From Gordius sp. MW1 (lineage: Eukaryota > Nematomorpha > Gordioida > Gordea > Gordiidae): 64,000 bases of DNA. Positions 31,740 to 43,520 of the stretch are shown piece after piece. Below the pieces are notes generated by a model. That model searched no databases. It was not told where the DNA came from and saw nothing but the letters and a program-made list of their open reading frames with translations. The DNA lies in contig OZ038533.1 of NCBI GenBank assembly GCA_964036665.1, forward strand, positions 1,069,001 to 1,133,000, read 5' to 3'. The number at the start of each line of letters is the position of its first letter. Within the stretch, counting starts at the first letter, position 1. The position numbers and the translations under genes are program-made.

Positions 31740-32030
31740 TATATAAATTGCTAAGCAATATATGGGCTCACTTAAGATGAAAGTTGTTTGTCCTGTCTAC
31801 TTTAGGTTTATAATAGAAATTAAAGACTATAAAAAGTTTTTTGGCCGTGAATGAAGAATCAATTATAACCGCTGGTTGATTTTAATTTGTCTGACTCGAC
31901 CCAGGGCCAATCCTTTTTTTGGCTCAACTGATTACTTTTAGAATCTCAACAAATTACTTAAAGCTTGTCCACCTTGAGAACTACAAATTGGCTAATATTA
32001 TGTATATCATTTGTAGAGCTGTTAAGTAAC
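31740..32030 (+). repeat. Interspersed CGCTGGTTG repeat, copy within duplication A
   Basis: Starts TTGCTAAGCAATATATGGGC and carries CCGCTGGTTGATTTTAATTT and CAACTGATTACTTTTAG. Its duplicate is at 54,715-54,990. Confidence 0.55.
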
Positions 32031-34346
32031 TAGTTATTTTTATTCAGAAAATTAATTGTAATCAGCTACTTTTACCTCAGAGGAACTGTAACTATAGTTA
32101 GTTACATTAATTCAATGACTAATCAACTAAAGTCTCAATTACTTTTTATAAATTTAAAAATCATTAACTAAATTAAATATAGTTAGTTACACGTCTAGTT
32201 TGTGTTCATCGCCTTAAATTTAAATTTCCTTCGCGGATTAAAGTTAATTACTATTTTAAATTATTAGAAAATTACAAATATCATAATTAGGTGTATATGA
32301 ATTTACTGAATATTTACTATACAATTTTTTTTTAATTTTTTGCTAAATTCACATTTAAATTTTGATCATTAAGCCATTTGATAATTGCTAAAATATAATA
32401 GTGATGAAGGTTATTAAGTTAATTATATTTTTTAATTATACTGCTTGTATAATTTTAACTTGGTAGGGAAACTCAAAACAAAACATCTTGGCCAATCTTT
32501 GATGACTACAAACAAAAAGAATGCAACTCCAAGATGACATTCATGAAAGCTCCTATAAATACCACTGAAAATTCATGAGGCACATAAGAAACTTTGGAGA
32601 TTAATGTTAAGAAATACATCCCCACAAATATGATAAAATCAAAGATAAACCAACAGGGAGGCAGCAAACAAAACTGACTTTGTCAACCATTTCAACCTGT
32701 GGTAAATTTAAAGTGGATCATACCTGATTAACCTTCATTATAAATGCAAATTTTCAAATTTCACTAGTTGAAAACAAATATTTTCTAGTGAAACTATTGA
32801 ACGTGGATCAGTCTTGAAAAGAATAAGAGACAAAAAGAAGACACTGTTAACTATATTGATTCATTGATCCCTTACAGTAGTTTAATCTACTAGGTTAGAA
32901 TTTTGTAAACTTTCAAAGTCGGAAAGCGCCTGTTTAGTCTTGGTAAACTAATATTTAATGAAAAGCGGACAAGCTTATTAGGCGACAACATGAAAGATAA
33001 CGTTCCATTGAAATCGAATCACCATTTATTACCATTTTAATATGTGAATAAAATATATTTAAATTATTTTTTCTAATTTACCCAAGTAACTTTTTATATA
33101 ACTAGTTCTATTATGTAAGTAATTGGAACGTATTCATACTTTTGAAAAAATGTAACTGTAATTAGTCACATTTTTTTGAAAGTAATTATTCTGTTTTTCA
33201 AATAACAAGATCATGATGAAATCTTTGTATTTGTTCAGGATGGGATTTAAGCTATGAGGAATAGGAATAAGGGGAGATATTGAACGAGCTGCATAATAAA
33301 GGGACACCCTCTTCCCATTTAGGAAGAGGGGTAAAATTATTAAACTCCTTTTTACTACATAGAATTTTACCTAATTTATTTTGTATCCGAGAATTAAATA
33401 ATAATTAATCGAAATCACACAAGAATTAAAATTATTAATCGAAACGCGTATATCAAAATCACTGATGCATGTTCATGTTGATAAACAATCAAATATGGGG
33501 AGAAATAAATAAATAAGTATAAGCGCGTCGGGGGGAGGGGGGTAAAGTCACACACGTACTGAAATTAAATAGAAAGTAAAAGTATCACTATGTACTTAAA
33601 GTTACAGGAAAAGGGGTTACTCAGTGAGTATGCCTCTGATAAGCAGAGTACTTCTCGTATAAGATATAAGATCAAAAGATCCGACAATGTTAGGAAATCT
33701 AACAATAAATGTTGTAATTAATCGAATGAGATACACTGTTTTACGAGGGGTTGGGGGAAATGGGGAATCCACGTATCAAGGGATACGATAGTAATTTTGT
33801 AACTTAATTAGTTACTGTGAAAAAGTAGCTTTAACAACGCTAATCATTAATATAATTATGAACTAACATGTAATGTCGTGTTTTCCAAGGTAAATTGCGT
33901 CTTTTTCTTTAAATAAAACTTAATTGAATTTTAAGGGCAACAATCTGGGAATAATTCCTGATGATATTAAATCTCGAATATCTGCCAAAATTGTAAATTT
34001 GGAACCTGAATCTAAAATTATTAAGAGTATTGTTCTAGAAAACATGAGACATCAAAAATGTTGAGGCTAGCCTTAAACATAATATTTATTTTTTTAATGA
34101 ATTCGTTTGAATTATAAATCCAAGTAGTAGCCTTGAACAATATTTCACTTTTTTTTAATGAATTAGTTTGAATAATAAATTTTATATTTGCATTAAATAT
34201 AAGTAAGCTTGCTTTGTCTATTTCTTTATACTTCTTTCTATGACTGTTTATATGTAAATGAACTATAAATTAATTTTAGTTCCCACGTTATTTATGTTTA
34301 ATATATAGAGATTTTCTACTAAACGGGCTACCATTATGAATTCACA

Positions 34347-34488
34347 TGAGCGTAGCCAGCCAGCATTGGAATTAGAGGGGCAATAATGATTTAGGGAGGG
34401 GCAAAATGATCATTTTTTGATATTTTAGCCATAATTTTTGGATCTAGAGGGAGCAGCCGCCCCTCCCTGTCCCCCTGGCTATGCCCAT
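34347..34488 (+). mobile_element. GGGCGTAGCCAG MITE within duplication A
   Basis: Starts CATGAGCGTAGCCAGCC and ends CTGGCTATGCCCATA. The orthologous copy in duplication C is at 58,022-58,171, so this insertion is older than the A/C duplication. Confidence 0.75.
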
Positions 34489-34775
34489 AAAAATTTAAAT
34501 ATAAAAATTATGTTAAAAAGTAAAATAAACTTAGAACATTAATCTATCAGCATCTTTCAAATTTAGATTCAATAATTTTGATTTAACAAAATATAAATTA
34601 AATATATAGAAATTATGGACACACTCGTTCAAAAACGTTGAAACAGATAGGCCAAGCATAAAAAATGACTAATTGTTTTATTACATTGATAAAAATGCAT
34701 TCTAAAAGAATGCCTTAATTGTAAGAATAAACTAGAGTAAAAAAGTGATCATTTCTCTAAAACCAATCAGTTTCT

Positions 34776-37700
34776 TTATAAAGTTTCATTCCCTGAAGCA
34801 GTAGTAGTGTAATTGGAGGCCCATGCAGGGAATTGGTCTACATGTAGAACCAGTACACCCAACGTATTAATTGATGTATAAATCACTGCTAAACAAATCA
34901 TGTGAACTAAGAGGCCTGGTTTCACCTGCAAAAAAATATAAAATTAACATTTACTTGCAATCAAAAATTTTATTATTAACAAAAAAAATTTCAGTCCATT
35001 TAGTCTATTTATTTTTGTCAAACTCAAACCTAGGCTCTTCTATATTATAAGGAAAAGCAATTAAATAGGAGGGGGGAGGGGAAGATAAAAGCTTTTTATA
35101 AACAAATCATAAAAAAAACTTTGCGTTTAAGTATAAAACCGAAAATTACTTAATAAACTTGGTAAATGACTAAAAAAACTTGACATTTAAAAATAAAACT
35201 AATGGTTCTTAAAAATAAACAAAGGAATATCAGCTAAAAGTACCGTAATGCTAAAAATTTAACCTAGAGGCATAAGAATTGCATAGCAATTGAAAAAAGA
35301 TAAATTAATTTTAACTTTTATTTAATGCTAAATGGTTTGTGTACTTTAAATTAAAAATGCAATTGTAAATTCAAAAATTATTATATTTTTATCGAAAATT
35401 AAATAATAATTAATTTATTATAATCTATATTAAAAATCGCAAAATTATATTTTTTTTCCAAAATCGCTAAATGTTTTGGGTAATATTACCATGTCCCAAA
35501 AATTGAGTTTTCCAGCTGCGAAACATATGGCGTTGGGAGCTGTCCCAATTGGTAGCATAAAACAAAAGGATGCGGCTATGGTGACGGGAAGTATAAAGTA
35601 TATCGGGTTGACACCCATACTCGCAGCCTAAAATGAATTAGCATAAATTTGTTATTTTATAATAAATTCATTTTCAAAAAACTTTAATTTATAAAATGGT
35701 CTGATATTATAAAAGCTTATTCTTTAAAACTATTCAAAACTCTTTAATATTAACTAAACTAAACTCGCCCAAAATATTGCAATTTGGTTCTCAATTACAA
35801 GTCCTAATTAAAACGAACTACAAAATTATATAATTTCACAAAATTTACAAACTAGCTTCATGAACCAGTGTTGTAAAAACGGCTGAGTTTTGTTTGATCG
35901 ACTTTTGGTTTTACTAAGACTAAGGTCGCTTCTGGTCTGCTTTTCAAATCTCGACTAAGCCTAGCGGTCGACTTAGAAAAACAGACCAAAAACCTTAGGT
36001 TTGTTTATGTTGAGTCTACACCCAAATGTCGACCAAACAAAACCTAGCCGATTCCACATCACTAGCTTCATAAACATAATTAATCCTTTAATTTCTAAGA
36101 AAAATATTAAATATTTTAGAAGCATTAAATAACGCGTAGAAAGAAATTATGAATTTTTCACCAAACTTACAATTTCAGCTACGATAGGTGCTATTATGCT
36201 AGTGGTAGCGATGTTGTTCAGAACTTCGGTCAACATCGCAGTAATGGTGTAAAAAATGAAGAGTAGAAGTTGCTTGGGCAGTTTGTGGAACACGAAAAAC
36301 GATTTAACCAGCAATTTTGACAGCCCCGATACCTGTGTCCAAATATATTTATAGTATTAAAATTTATAAAAGATTTAAAGGGGAAAAGAGTTTGAATTAA
36401 ATTTCAGGGAAATAGAATACCCAACAAGCTGAGATTATTTTGAAATAATTCATATAAACTTAATCATAAGTAAATTAATTTCAAAAGCGTAAACAATAAC
36501 AGAAAGATTGTTAACAAATCCTAAACAGCTTTAAAAATCTAATAAATCTCAAGTTGATTTTTGAAGGGAGAAGTTAAAATCCAATTTTTAAAAACAAAAT
36601 AAAACCATTAATTTTGATAAAAATTAGTATTATTCCACAATTAATTAACTAACTAAAACAATAAAAAATGCTCAAAAAACTTTTTAAAAAATGGATAAAA
36701 ACTAAAAATATTTAAGAAAGGGAAAAGAACTGTAATTTTGGCTGATTTTTCAAAAATTTAAAACGGATAATAATCAGTACGCTAAAGCCGGTTGCCATAG
36801 CCAATCCACCACCGATCAGCAAATTGATGTCCCACATAAGACTATTCTGAATTTCTCCCCATATGAGCAAAGGTTTATAGGGCACGAAAGAAGCAGCTTA
36901 ATTAAATAATTGCAAATTATATGTAATTGAAAATAAAATAGAATCAAAAGACAACAAAATATAAATTTAAAAATGGTTTAAAATTTACATGGTTTGCAGC
37001 GTGGCAGACGTAAACATCTCAGATTGGAGGGGATTATAAAAAGTAACATTGCTATTAGCAGGGCTGGAGTCCCATCTGAAACGTAACTTGGGGAATTATG
37101 ATGGGAAAATTAAAAGTTAAGTTCCTATTTTTAAAATCAACTACGATATAAAATAAATGTTGAGAAACTTAAATAAAATTCAATAGAACACAATTATAAT
37201 ACAAATATTAGAAATATTAATAAAAGCGAGTTGAAAAATTTTAATAAAAATTAATTATATATGTTACACAAGTCAAATCATTGTATGTCAAAATACTATG
37301 CTTCTAATTTATAAATCAAAGTATAAGTATATTCATAGACCAGATAGACTGCTCATAAACTTGAATAAGTGTACCATTTTTCCGCCATTTTGAAATGTGC
37401 ACAAATAAGGGATGGACATATAGATTAGAGTAATTTTGGTTAATTAAAGTGCTTTTAAAACGTAAGACAAAATAACATTTAACTAGTTAAACATTAAAAA
37501 CAGCATTTTAAAATATATATGAGTACTAGATGAACCCGGCAAACGTTGTTTTGCCATTTACCCGGCTGTATAAAATTATGTTGGAATTTTAGGGCAAATA
37601 TGATGATAAAGCGGTTATTGAAAAATAAAGTTTAATGTCTATATGTTCTACTTCTATTGTTCTATTTCCGTATACAGTGCAGCGCGTACGAGTACTCGAA

Positions 37701-38265
37701 AACTACTAAACCGATTTGGCTCGAACAAATCTTAAAACATGCTCCGGAGTGTCAGGAATATGAAATTTTGAGCCAAATCGGTCTAGTAGTTTTCCAAAAT
37801 TGGTGGCGGCATATATACACACACACACATAGTTTCATTTTTATATATAAGATTTACAAAATCCATAAAAATTATTAAATAATCATTAAGTACCATTCTT
37901 TTTTATTTATCAACTAATGAGGAAGGTAAATTCACTTTTCATGTTTAAACATTGGGGTACACTGCAGAAAGACTTGGGGGATAGTTAAATTCAAAAGGGT
38001 GGATTTATTGGTACAAATTTTACCATATGACATGAGCAGACTATGTAGTCTATTTGTATATTATTTTTGACACGCCAATAATCATTTTCAACTTCTTATC
38101 CATAAAAAACAAAAAAAAATCGAATAAATTTTTGAAAAATATTGGGTTAATAAAACTAACCCTGGTTTAAATAGGTCCTGCCATCCAGGAATAACTTTCG
38201 GATTTTTGAAGATCCAAAGCACGAGCAGGATGAGAAAAAGCAAGGATACGGTAATTTCATTTTGC
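34776..38265 (-). CDS. SLC13: SLC13 sodium/anion symporter copy A, six 3' exons
   Basis: Plasma-membrane Na+-coupled carrier for di- or tricarboxylates or sulfate. Exons in gene order: 38,265-38,161; 37,086-36,989; 36,896-36,781; 36,332-36,171; 35,627-35,490; 34,925-34,776 (TAA). All have AG/GT borders and phases agree (105, 98, 116, 162, 138, 150 bases). Family landmarks: PKVIPGWQDLFKPG, then YVSDGTPALLIAMLLFIIPS, WDINLLIGGGLAMATGFS, LTEVLNNIATTSIIAPI, ASFCFMLPIGTAPNAICF and a closing FPAWASNYTTTASGNETL with likely glycosylation sites. About 255 residues are encoded, roughly the second half of a 550-600-residue transporter. The 5' exons are not in the 10 kb upstream, which is filled with repeats, so the copy is 5'-truncated or has a very distant 5' end. 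Confidence 0.9.
35866..36063. mobile_element. Palindromic MULE-like MITE in SLC13 copy A intron
   Basis: Opens CAGTGTTGTAAAAACGGCTG and closes AACCTAGCCGATTCCACATC plus ACT. It is flanked by AGCTTCATGAAC (35,854-35,865) and AGCTTCATAAAC (36,064-36,075), a 12-bp repeat with one mismatch. The same insertion is in copy C, so it predates the duplication. Confidence 0.8.
37526..37852 (-). mobile_element. Non-autonomous Helitron, 327 bp, in SLC13 copy A intron
   Basis: On the minus strand it starts TCTTATATATAAAAATGAAA after A (37,853) and ends CGGGTTCATCTAG before T (37,525), with the same GGCAAA/TTTGCC hairpin as the 27 kb Helitron. No coding sequence. It lies between the first two SLC13 exons of copy A. 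Copy C has an empty site (about 61,185) and copy B keeps only its 3' half. Confidence 0.93.
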
Positions 38266-38335
38266 CTTTAAAAAACGCGGTGAAAAACATGACGATAAAA
38301 ATATCATATAAATTATTTTGAACATTCCTATGTTT

Positions 38336-38610
38336 ATATATGGGCTCGCTTCCGTCCTGTCCAACTCGTAATTTTGCAATAATTGCCGTAGAAACTTAAC
38401 GGGTCTTTAACGGCTGTGGAATTATGATTTTTTAAAAGACTTTTATTTTGCTTGCGCAAATACACTAGCTAATGACCGCTGGTTGGCTTTACTTTTTCGA
38501 CCAGCCCCAGCCTAAATTCCATTATTGTTTTAGTGTCCGACTGATTACCTTTTTCAACACTCCTATATTATTAATAATGTATAAGCCAACCCTCGCTAAA
38601 AATCTCTTGT
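38336..38610 (+). repeat. Interspersed CGCTGGTTGGCT repeat next to SLC13 copy A
   Basis: Starts near TATATGGGCTCGCTTCCGTC and has GACCGCTGGTTGGCTTTAC and CTGATTACCTTTTTC. It is shared with copy B (inverted, 49,614-49,846) and copy C (61,638-61,950). Confidence 0.6.
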
Positions 38611-38996
38611 TCTGCCCTGTCCGTATGTCCATCTTTTTGTGTCTTTTAATCTATAATTACCCTCTAACAAAAAACATTTAAGAGAGGTGATGACATTAAA
38701 ACCGGTGTGCGTCAAAGTGATAGACTTTGCAACTTGAGTTTTCCCATCTTAGCAAATGTTTCCTGATGAAGGGTCTAGGAATGAAAATTAGCTCCTCGAT
38801 TACACAATTGATTAACGGTACTCCTAAAAAGTAATGAATTAATTATGTTTAATATCCTAAGCTTCAATTTATTTCGTAATTATCCAATTTTGATATTGAT
38901 TTAACAACTAATTTAGTTTTTTATTCGTGATTAAAATGTGTCCGCGATAAAATTTATTAGCTTTTAATTTTCCGTACGTTACATTTTGAATTTTAC

Positions 38997-41450
38997 TTGC
39001 TATGCAATTTATGGGCTCGTTTTTTGGTGTCCGTCCGTCCGTCGTCCGTCCGTTGTATCCTCCCTATCTATTTGCATTGGGTATATTAGGTTATCGCTTT
39101 ATTAAATTAATGCATGAGAAAGAGGTGCCCCACCCCTCATCTCTATCTCCCTCGCTGTGTTATTTTTTAAATTAATGCATAAGAGGTGCCCCACCCCTCA
39201 TCTCTATTTCCCTCGCTTTCGGGCGGGGTCGGGTTTTAATTGCTACGTTAAATTAATGCATAAGTATATATATTCGTTTTTGAATTGGGTAACATTGATA
39301 TTAATTGCTATAATTACCCTATGCCCTCCAATACAAGAGTTTGGGTTAGAATCTCGAAGTTTTTTTAGACTCTTATGATTGTTCTTGTTACTACCATTGA
39401 TAATAAGACTTTTTGGCCGTCTGCTGGCTGCTGACCAATGAAAAAAATGACCATTGGCCAAAATGTGAATCCAAGTTTCTTTTTTCTTTTTTTTGACTAT
39501 TATGATTGTTCCTGTTACTACCATTGCTAATACGACTTTTCGGCCGTCCACTGGCTGCTGACCAAAGAAAAAATGACCATTGGCCAAAATGTGAATCCAA
39601 GTTTATTTTTTCGTTTTTTTTTTGACTATTATGATTGTTCCTGTTACTACCATTGCTATTATGACTTTTTGGCCGTCTGCTGGCTGCTGACCAATGAAAA
39701 AATGACCATTGGCCAAAATGTGAATCCAAGTTTATTTTTTCGTTTTTTTTTTGATTATTATGATTGTTCCTGTAACTACCATTGCTATTATGACTTTTTG
39801 GCCGTCCGCTGGCTGCTGACCGATGGAAAAAATGACCATTGGCCAAAATGTGATTCAAAGTTTTTTTTTCGTTTTAGTTTTGACTAATACGATTGTTCTT
39901 GTTACTATCATTGATAATAAGACTTTTTGGCCGTCCGCTGGCTGCTGACCAATGAAAAAAATGACCATTGACCAAAATGTGAATCCGAGTTTATTTTTTT
40001 TTTTTTTTTGACTATTATGATTATTCCTGTTACTACCATTGCTATTATGACTTTTTGGCCGTCCGCTGGCTGCTGACCGATGGAAAAAATGACCATTGGC
40101 CAAAATGGGAATCCAAGTTTATTTTTTCGTTTTAGTTTTGACTATTATGATTGTTCCTGTTACTACCATTGCTATTATGACTTTTTGGCCGTCTGCTGGC
40201 TGCTGACCGATGGAAAAAATGACCATTGGCCAAAATGTGATTCAAAGTTTTTTTTTCGTTTTAGTTTTGACTAATACGATTGTTCTTGTTACTATCATTG
40301 ATAATAAGACTTTTTGGCCGTCCGCTGGCTGCTGACCAATGAAAAAAATGACCATTGACCAAAATGTGAATCCGAGTTTATTTTTTTTTTTTTTTTTGAC
40401 TATTATGATTATTCCTGTTACTACCATTGCTATTATGACTTTTTGGCCGTCCGCTGGCTGCTGACCGATGGAAAAAATGACCATTGGCCAAAATGGGAAT
40501 CCAAGTTTATTTTTTCGTTTTAGTTTTGACTATTATGATTGTTCCTGTTACTACCATTGCTATTATGACTTTTTGGCCGTCTGCTGGCTGCTGACCAATG
40601 AAAAAAATGACCATTGGCCAAAATGTGAATCGAAATTATTTTTTTCGTTTTTTTTGACTATTATGATTGTTCCTGTTCCTACCATTGCTAATATGACTTT
40701 TTGGCCGTCCGCTGGCTGCTGACCAATGGAATAAAATGACCATTGGCCAAAATGTGATTCGAAAATTTTTTTTTCGTTTTTTTTGACTATTATGAATTTA
40801 TATCCACTTTTACCGTGTCCTGGCTGCTGACCAATATAATAAAATGACCATTGGCCAAAATGTGATTCGAAAATTTTTTTTCGTTTTTTTTACTCTTATG
40901 AATTTATATCCATTTTTACCGTGTGCTGGCTGCTGACCGATGGAAAAAAATGACCATTGGCCAAAGTGAGCATCAAATTTTTTTTTCCCGTTTTTTTGGC
41001 TATCATTGACTTATAGAGTATCTGTTGGTACTGACCAATGGAGAAAAAATGACCATTCGCCAAATTTTTGATTTTTATTAGAAATTGTTCAAATTCAACA
41101 AAAATTTCTCCCAACAATTCTGCAAATTCTTAACATTGTGATGTTTTATAATATAATGTTTGTTAGACCCTTAATCACTAAAGTCCGTAAAAACTAATGT
41201 AATACGCAACTAGATGCAAACACTAAATCTAACCCTTACCTATATTACATTTTGCCTATAAATGGAAAATTTGTATAAATAATTAATAAATCATTAGGCA
41301 TTTAATACCCCCCTATAGGCATTCTCGCCCCTTCCCACCTTTCTCGCCCATAAATTGCATAGCAAATATGATACATTTATACGAAGTAAAGATGAGTCGT
41401 CCCTCCTTCCCTTCTCCCCTCCCCCTTCCCACGAGGGCCGAAGGCCCGAG
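38997..41450 (+). mobile_element. HINE/DINE-like element, copy 1, 2,454 bp
   Basis: Starts TTGCTATGCAATTTATGGGC, followed by a CCGTCCGTCCGT stretch and two CACCCCTCATCTCTAT units. A minisatellite of about 13 units of ~130 bp follows (39.40-41.06 kb). The unique 3' part has an inverted copy of the start (41,346-41,365), a C/T-rich stretch and the terminal hairpin GGGCC-GAA-GGCCC plus GAG, directly followed by TT. No protein is encoded. The structure fits Helentron-associated non-autonomous elements. Confidence 0.78.
39400..41060. repeat. Minisatellite, ~13 hairpin-bearing units of ~130 bp
   Basis: Each unit contains GGCCGTCCGCTGGCTGCTGA, CCAATGGAAAAAATGACCA, TTGGCCAAAATGTGAATCC, a T-run and TGTTCCTGTTACTACCATTG. 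CCATTGG and CCAATGG in each unit can pair around the A/T-rich spacer. A pair of adjacent units (39.83-40.13 kb) is repeated almost exactly at 40.23-40.53 kb, showing recent expansion. Confidence 0.92.
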
Positions 41451-41465
41451 TTATCTTTTTATTTC

Positions 41466-42654
41466 GATCAAAAAAAGAATAATTATTTCTGTGTAGAGAA
41501 AAGAATAATTATCGATAAGATTAATAAAAAACGGTTAACTCATTGTAATAATAATATTTGCGATGGTAATAAGAAGCGAAGTGATGATAACAATATGTTT
41601 TTATCATAGTGGTAACAATGATGACTACGCGTAAAGTAAATCGATAACTATGAATAGTGTATAATACATATGTGGGGGGGGGGGGGTTTGGGTGAACACC
41701 ACATTATGAAATAATTTTTTAAACAAAAAGTAGAGATCAATTTAATGTGAGACTGCTATTGAATTATACGAATTGCGAAATTGTAGTTGAAAAGCCAATG
41801 CAGTACTTATTTTACTACTGCAAATTTGAAACATTTAAAACTCAATATAATTAGTTTGCTTGACATAAAACAGGTGGTCCAACACTATAAGCGACACACA
41901 CCATATTAATCTTATCTATTATTAAGTTAGGGACTAGTGTTTAAAATATTTTATTATTAAATTTGGAATTTAAATATATTTTAAGAAAAAATTGTTTTTT
42001 CCAAAGTTATTTTTATAATTAATTGCAATGAAAAATTAAAATTCAACCAAATATCTATCTTATCATGTACTATTTTTAATTAAGAATCTTTAGAGAAATC
42101 AAAATATTTAACAGTGAAAGTAATGATAATTTAGTATTTTTATAATTTAAAAAAATATTTATAATTATTAATGTATACTTTATAGTATAAACCTAATGCC
42201 GAAAAAGTATATACACATAGCGAGCTAGCTAAAAATCAAAATTAGCAAAGCCCCCGGGACACAGAGAAAAAACCAGGTTGCGAAATTCAGTTCGGATTCC
42301 GTCTTAAAAAATCTGATCAAATAAATATAAAATACAAAAATAATTTTTCAAAATATCCTTAATTCTCTTTTTTTTCGTTTATAAATATTCTATACATAAA
42401 AAAAATATTTATCTAACTACAAGCTTAAAAGTAATTTCAATTAAAAATTAATTTTTTTTTATTATAAAACTTAATATAAGACCCAGGAGATGGAGATTTG
42501 GGGGCGTAGCCCCCAACGGGGGACTGGGGGCGGAGCCCCCAGCAGGGGGTTTGGTGGCAAGGGGCGCCCCCAGTTACGCCCGAAGGGCGTATTTATTAAT
42601 CTTATCGATAATTATTCTCTTCTCTACACAGAAATAATTATTCTTTTTTTGATC
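41466..42654. repeat. Inverted pair of 63-bp arms next to two hairpins
   Basis: Arm 41,466-41,528 and arm 42,592-42,654 are reverse complements with one mismatch; they include GAATAATTATTTCTGTGTAG. The left arm follows the 3' hairpin of HINE-like copy 1. The right arm directly follows another GAA-loop hairpin (GCCC-GAA-GGGC). The ~1.06 kb between them is AT-rich with no recognised gene. The class is unknown. Confidence 0.85.
42498..42590. repeat. GC-rich cluster of short hairpins
   Basis: In an AT-rich setting this ~90-bp stretch has GGGGGCGTAGCCCCC, GGGGGCGGAGCCCCC, GGGGCGCCCC and ACGCCCGAAGGGCGT, four adjacent perfect or near-perfect stems. The last resembles the GAA-loop terminal hairpin of the HINE-like family. 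It may be the 3' end of a related element. Confidence 0.7.
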
Positions 42655-42817
42655 GTAAAAACTTTCAAATTTGTTCTTGCAAAATCCAACGATAACCTTA
42701 TTTGTTTTGAGAAATTATAAGCTATTCGTGATTGAACATGCATGGTTCTTTCATATAAATGAGATATTTTTTAACGTTTAAAAATTAAATTACACATTGA
42801 TAATAAATTCCAGCCTC

Positions 42818-42993
42818 CCCCCTGCGTAGCCAGGGCATAGGGGGAGGCATAAAGTGGCAGCTGCCACCCCCCTTAATTTAAAAAAGATTAATATTTAAAA
42901 AAATTATGACTAAAATTTCAAAACATCAATTCGCCCCTCCCTAAATCATTACTGCCCCCCCCCCCCCCTAAATTTAAATCTTGACTACACCCA
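42818..42993 (+). mobile_element. GGGCGTAGCCAG MITE, intergenic copy
   Basis: Starts CTGCGTAGCCAGGGCATAGG and ends GACTACACCCATG, with the G-run, AATTATGACTAAAATTTCAA and C-run of the family. Confidence 0.7.
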
Positions 42994-43520
42994 TGAGTAA
43001 AACTATCGAAGTTATAAGAAATGGATGATTTACAACGAATGAGATGGCAAAAAACAAAAATCAATATAGAATTAAAACGATCTCGCACCAACTAAGGGGC
43101 AATCATAACAACTGGGGAAGTTGTGGAAAAGTTTGTGAGAGTTGAAAATAAGCTTATTTCTAAAAAAAATTAATAAGCACACATTTAATTTAAAAATGTC
43201 AGATAAAATACTGAAGAGCTTAAGGACAGTATTAACTTGTGTGCCTTAATCGTAATAATTTTATCACCTTCTTCAAACTGAGTGGGTATAATGGCAATTA
43301 TAATGATTTTAAATTACCAAAAAACTAACATCCTTCATTCTATCATTTTCAAATGCTTTGTGGCGTCTTTCATCTCAACTTTTCCCATCAAAATCACTAT
43401 TGTTTGCCTTTTCACCCATTTTTTCTTTAAAGCATTATATTTTTTTAAATTAATTACAAATCGAGTTACATAGAAACAAAGAGAACAAGATAACTAATCT
43501 TCTTCTTCTTTATCAGTTAT

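Larger units (their letters stand above)
31453..34775. repeat. Segmental duplication A, non-coding part 3' of SLC13 copy A
   Basis: Aligns in direct orientation with about 54,139-58,525: for example GTGGCCCTTAAAAGG and GTGGCCCTAAAAAGG at the left edges, CTCCAAGATGACATTCATG near 32.53 kb, and the MITE at 34.35 kb matched at 58.02 kb. Copy C has extra insertions at 54.25-54.54, 55.13-55.99 and 56.24-57.06 kb. No coding sequence is recognised in this part. Confidence 0.85.

Noticed and set aside
34001-34075. Small exon-like stretch near 33.94-34.06 kb (peptide-like sequence after TTTTAAG)
   Set aside because: No matching exon upstream or downstream and no recognised domain, and the equivalent region of duplication C does not preserve it.
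39243-40722. Long open frames on both strands across the minisatellite
   Set aside because: They arise from a ~130-bp unit that happens to lack stops in some frames. The predicted peptides are simple repeats with no domain and change frame between units.
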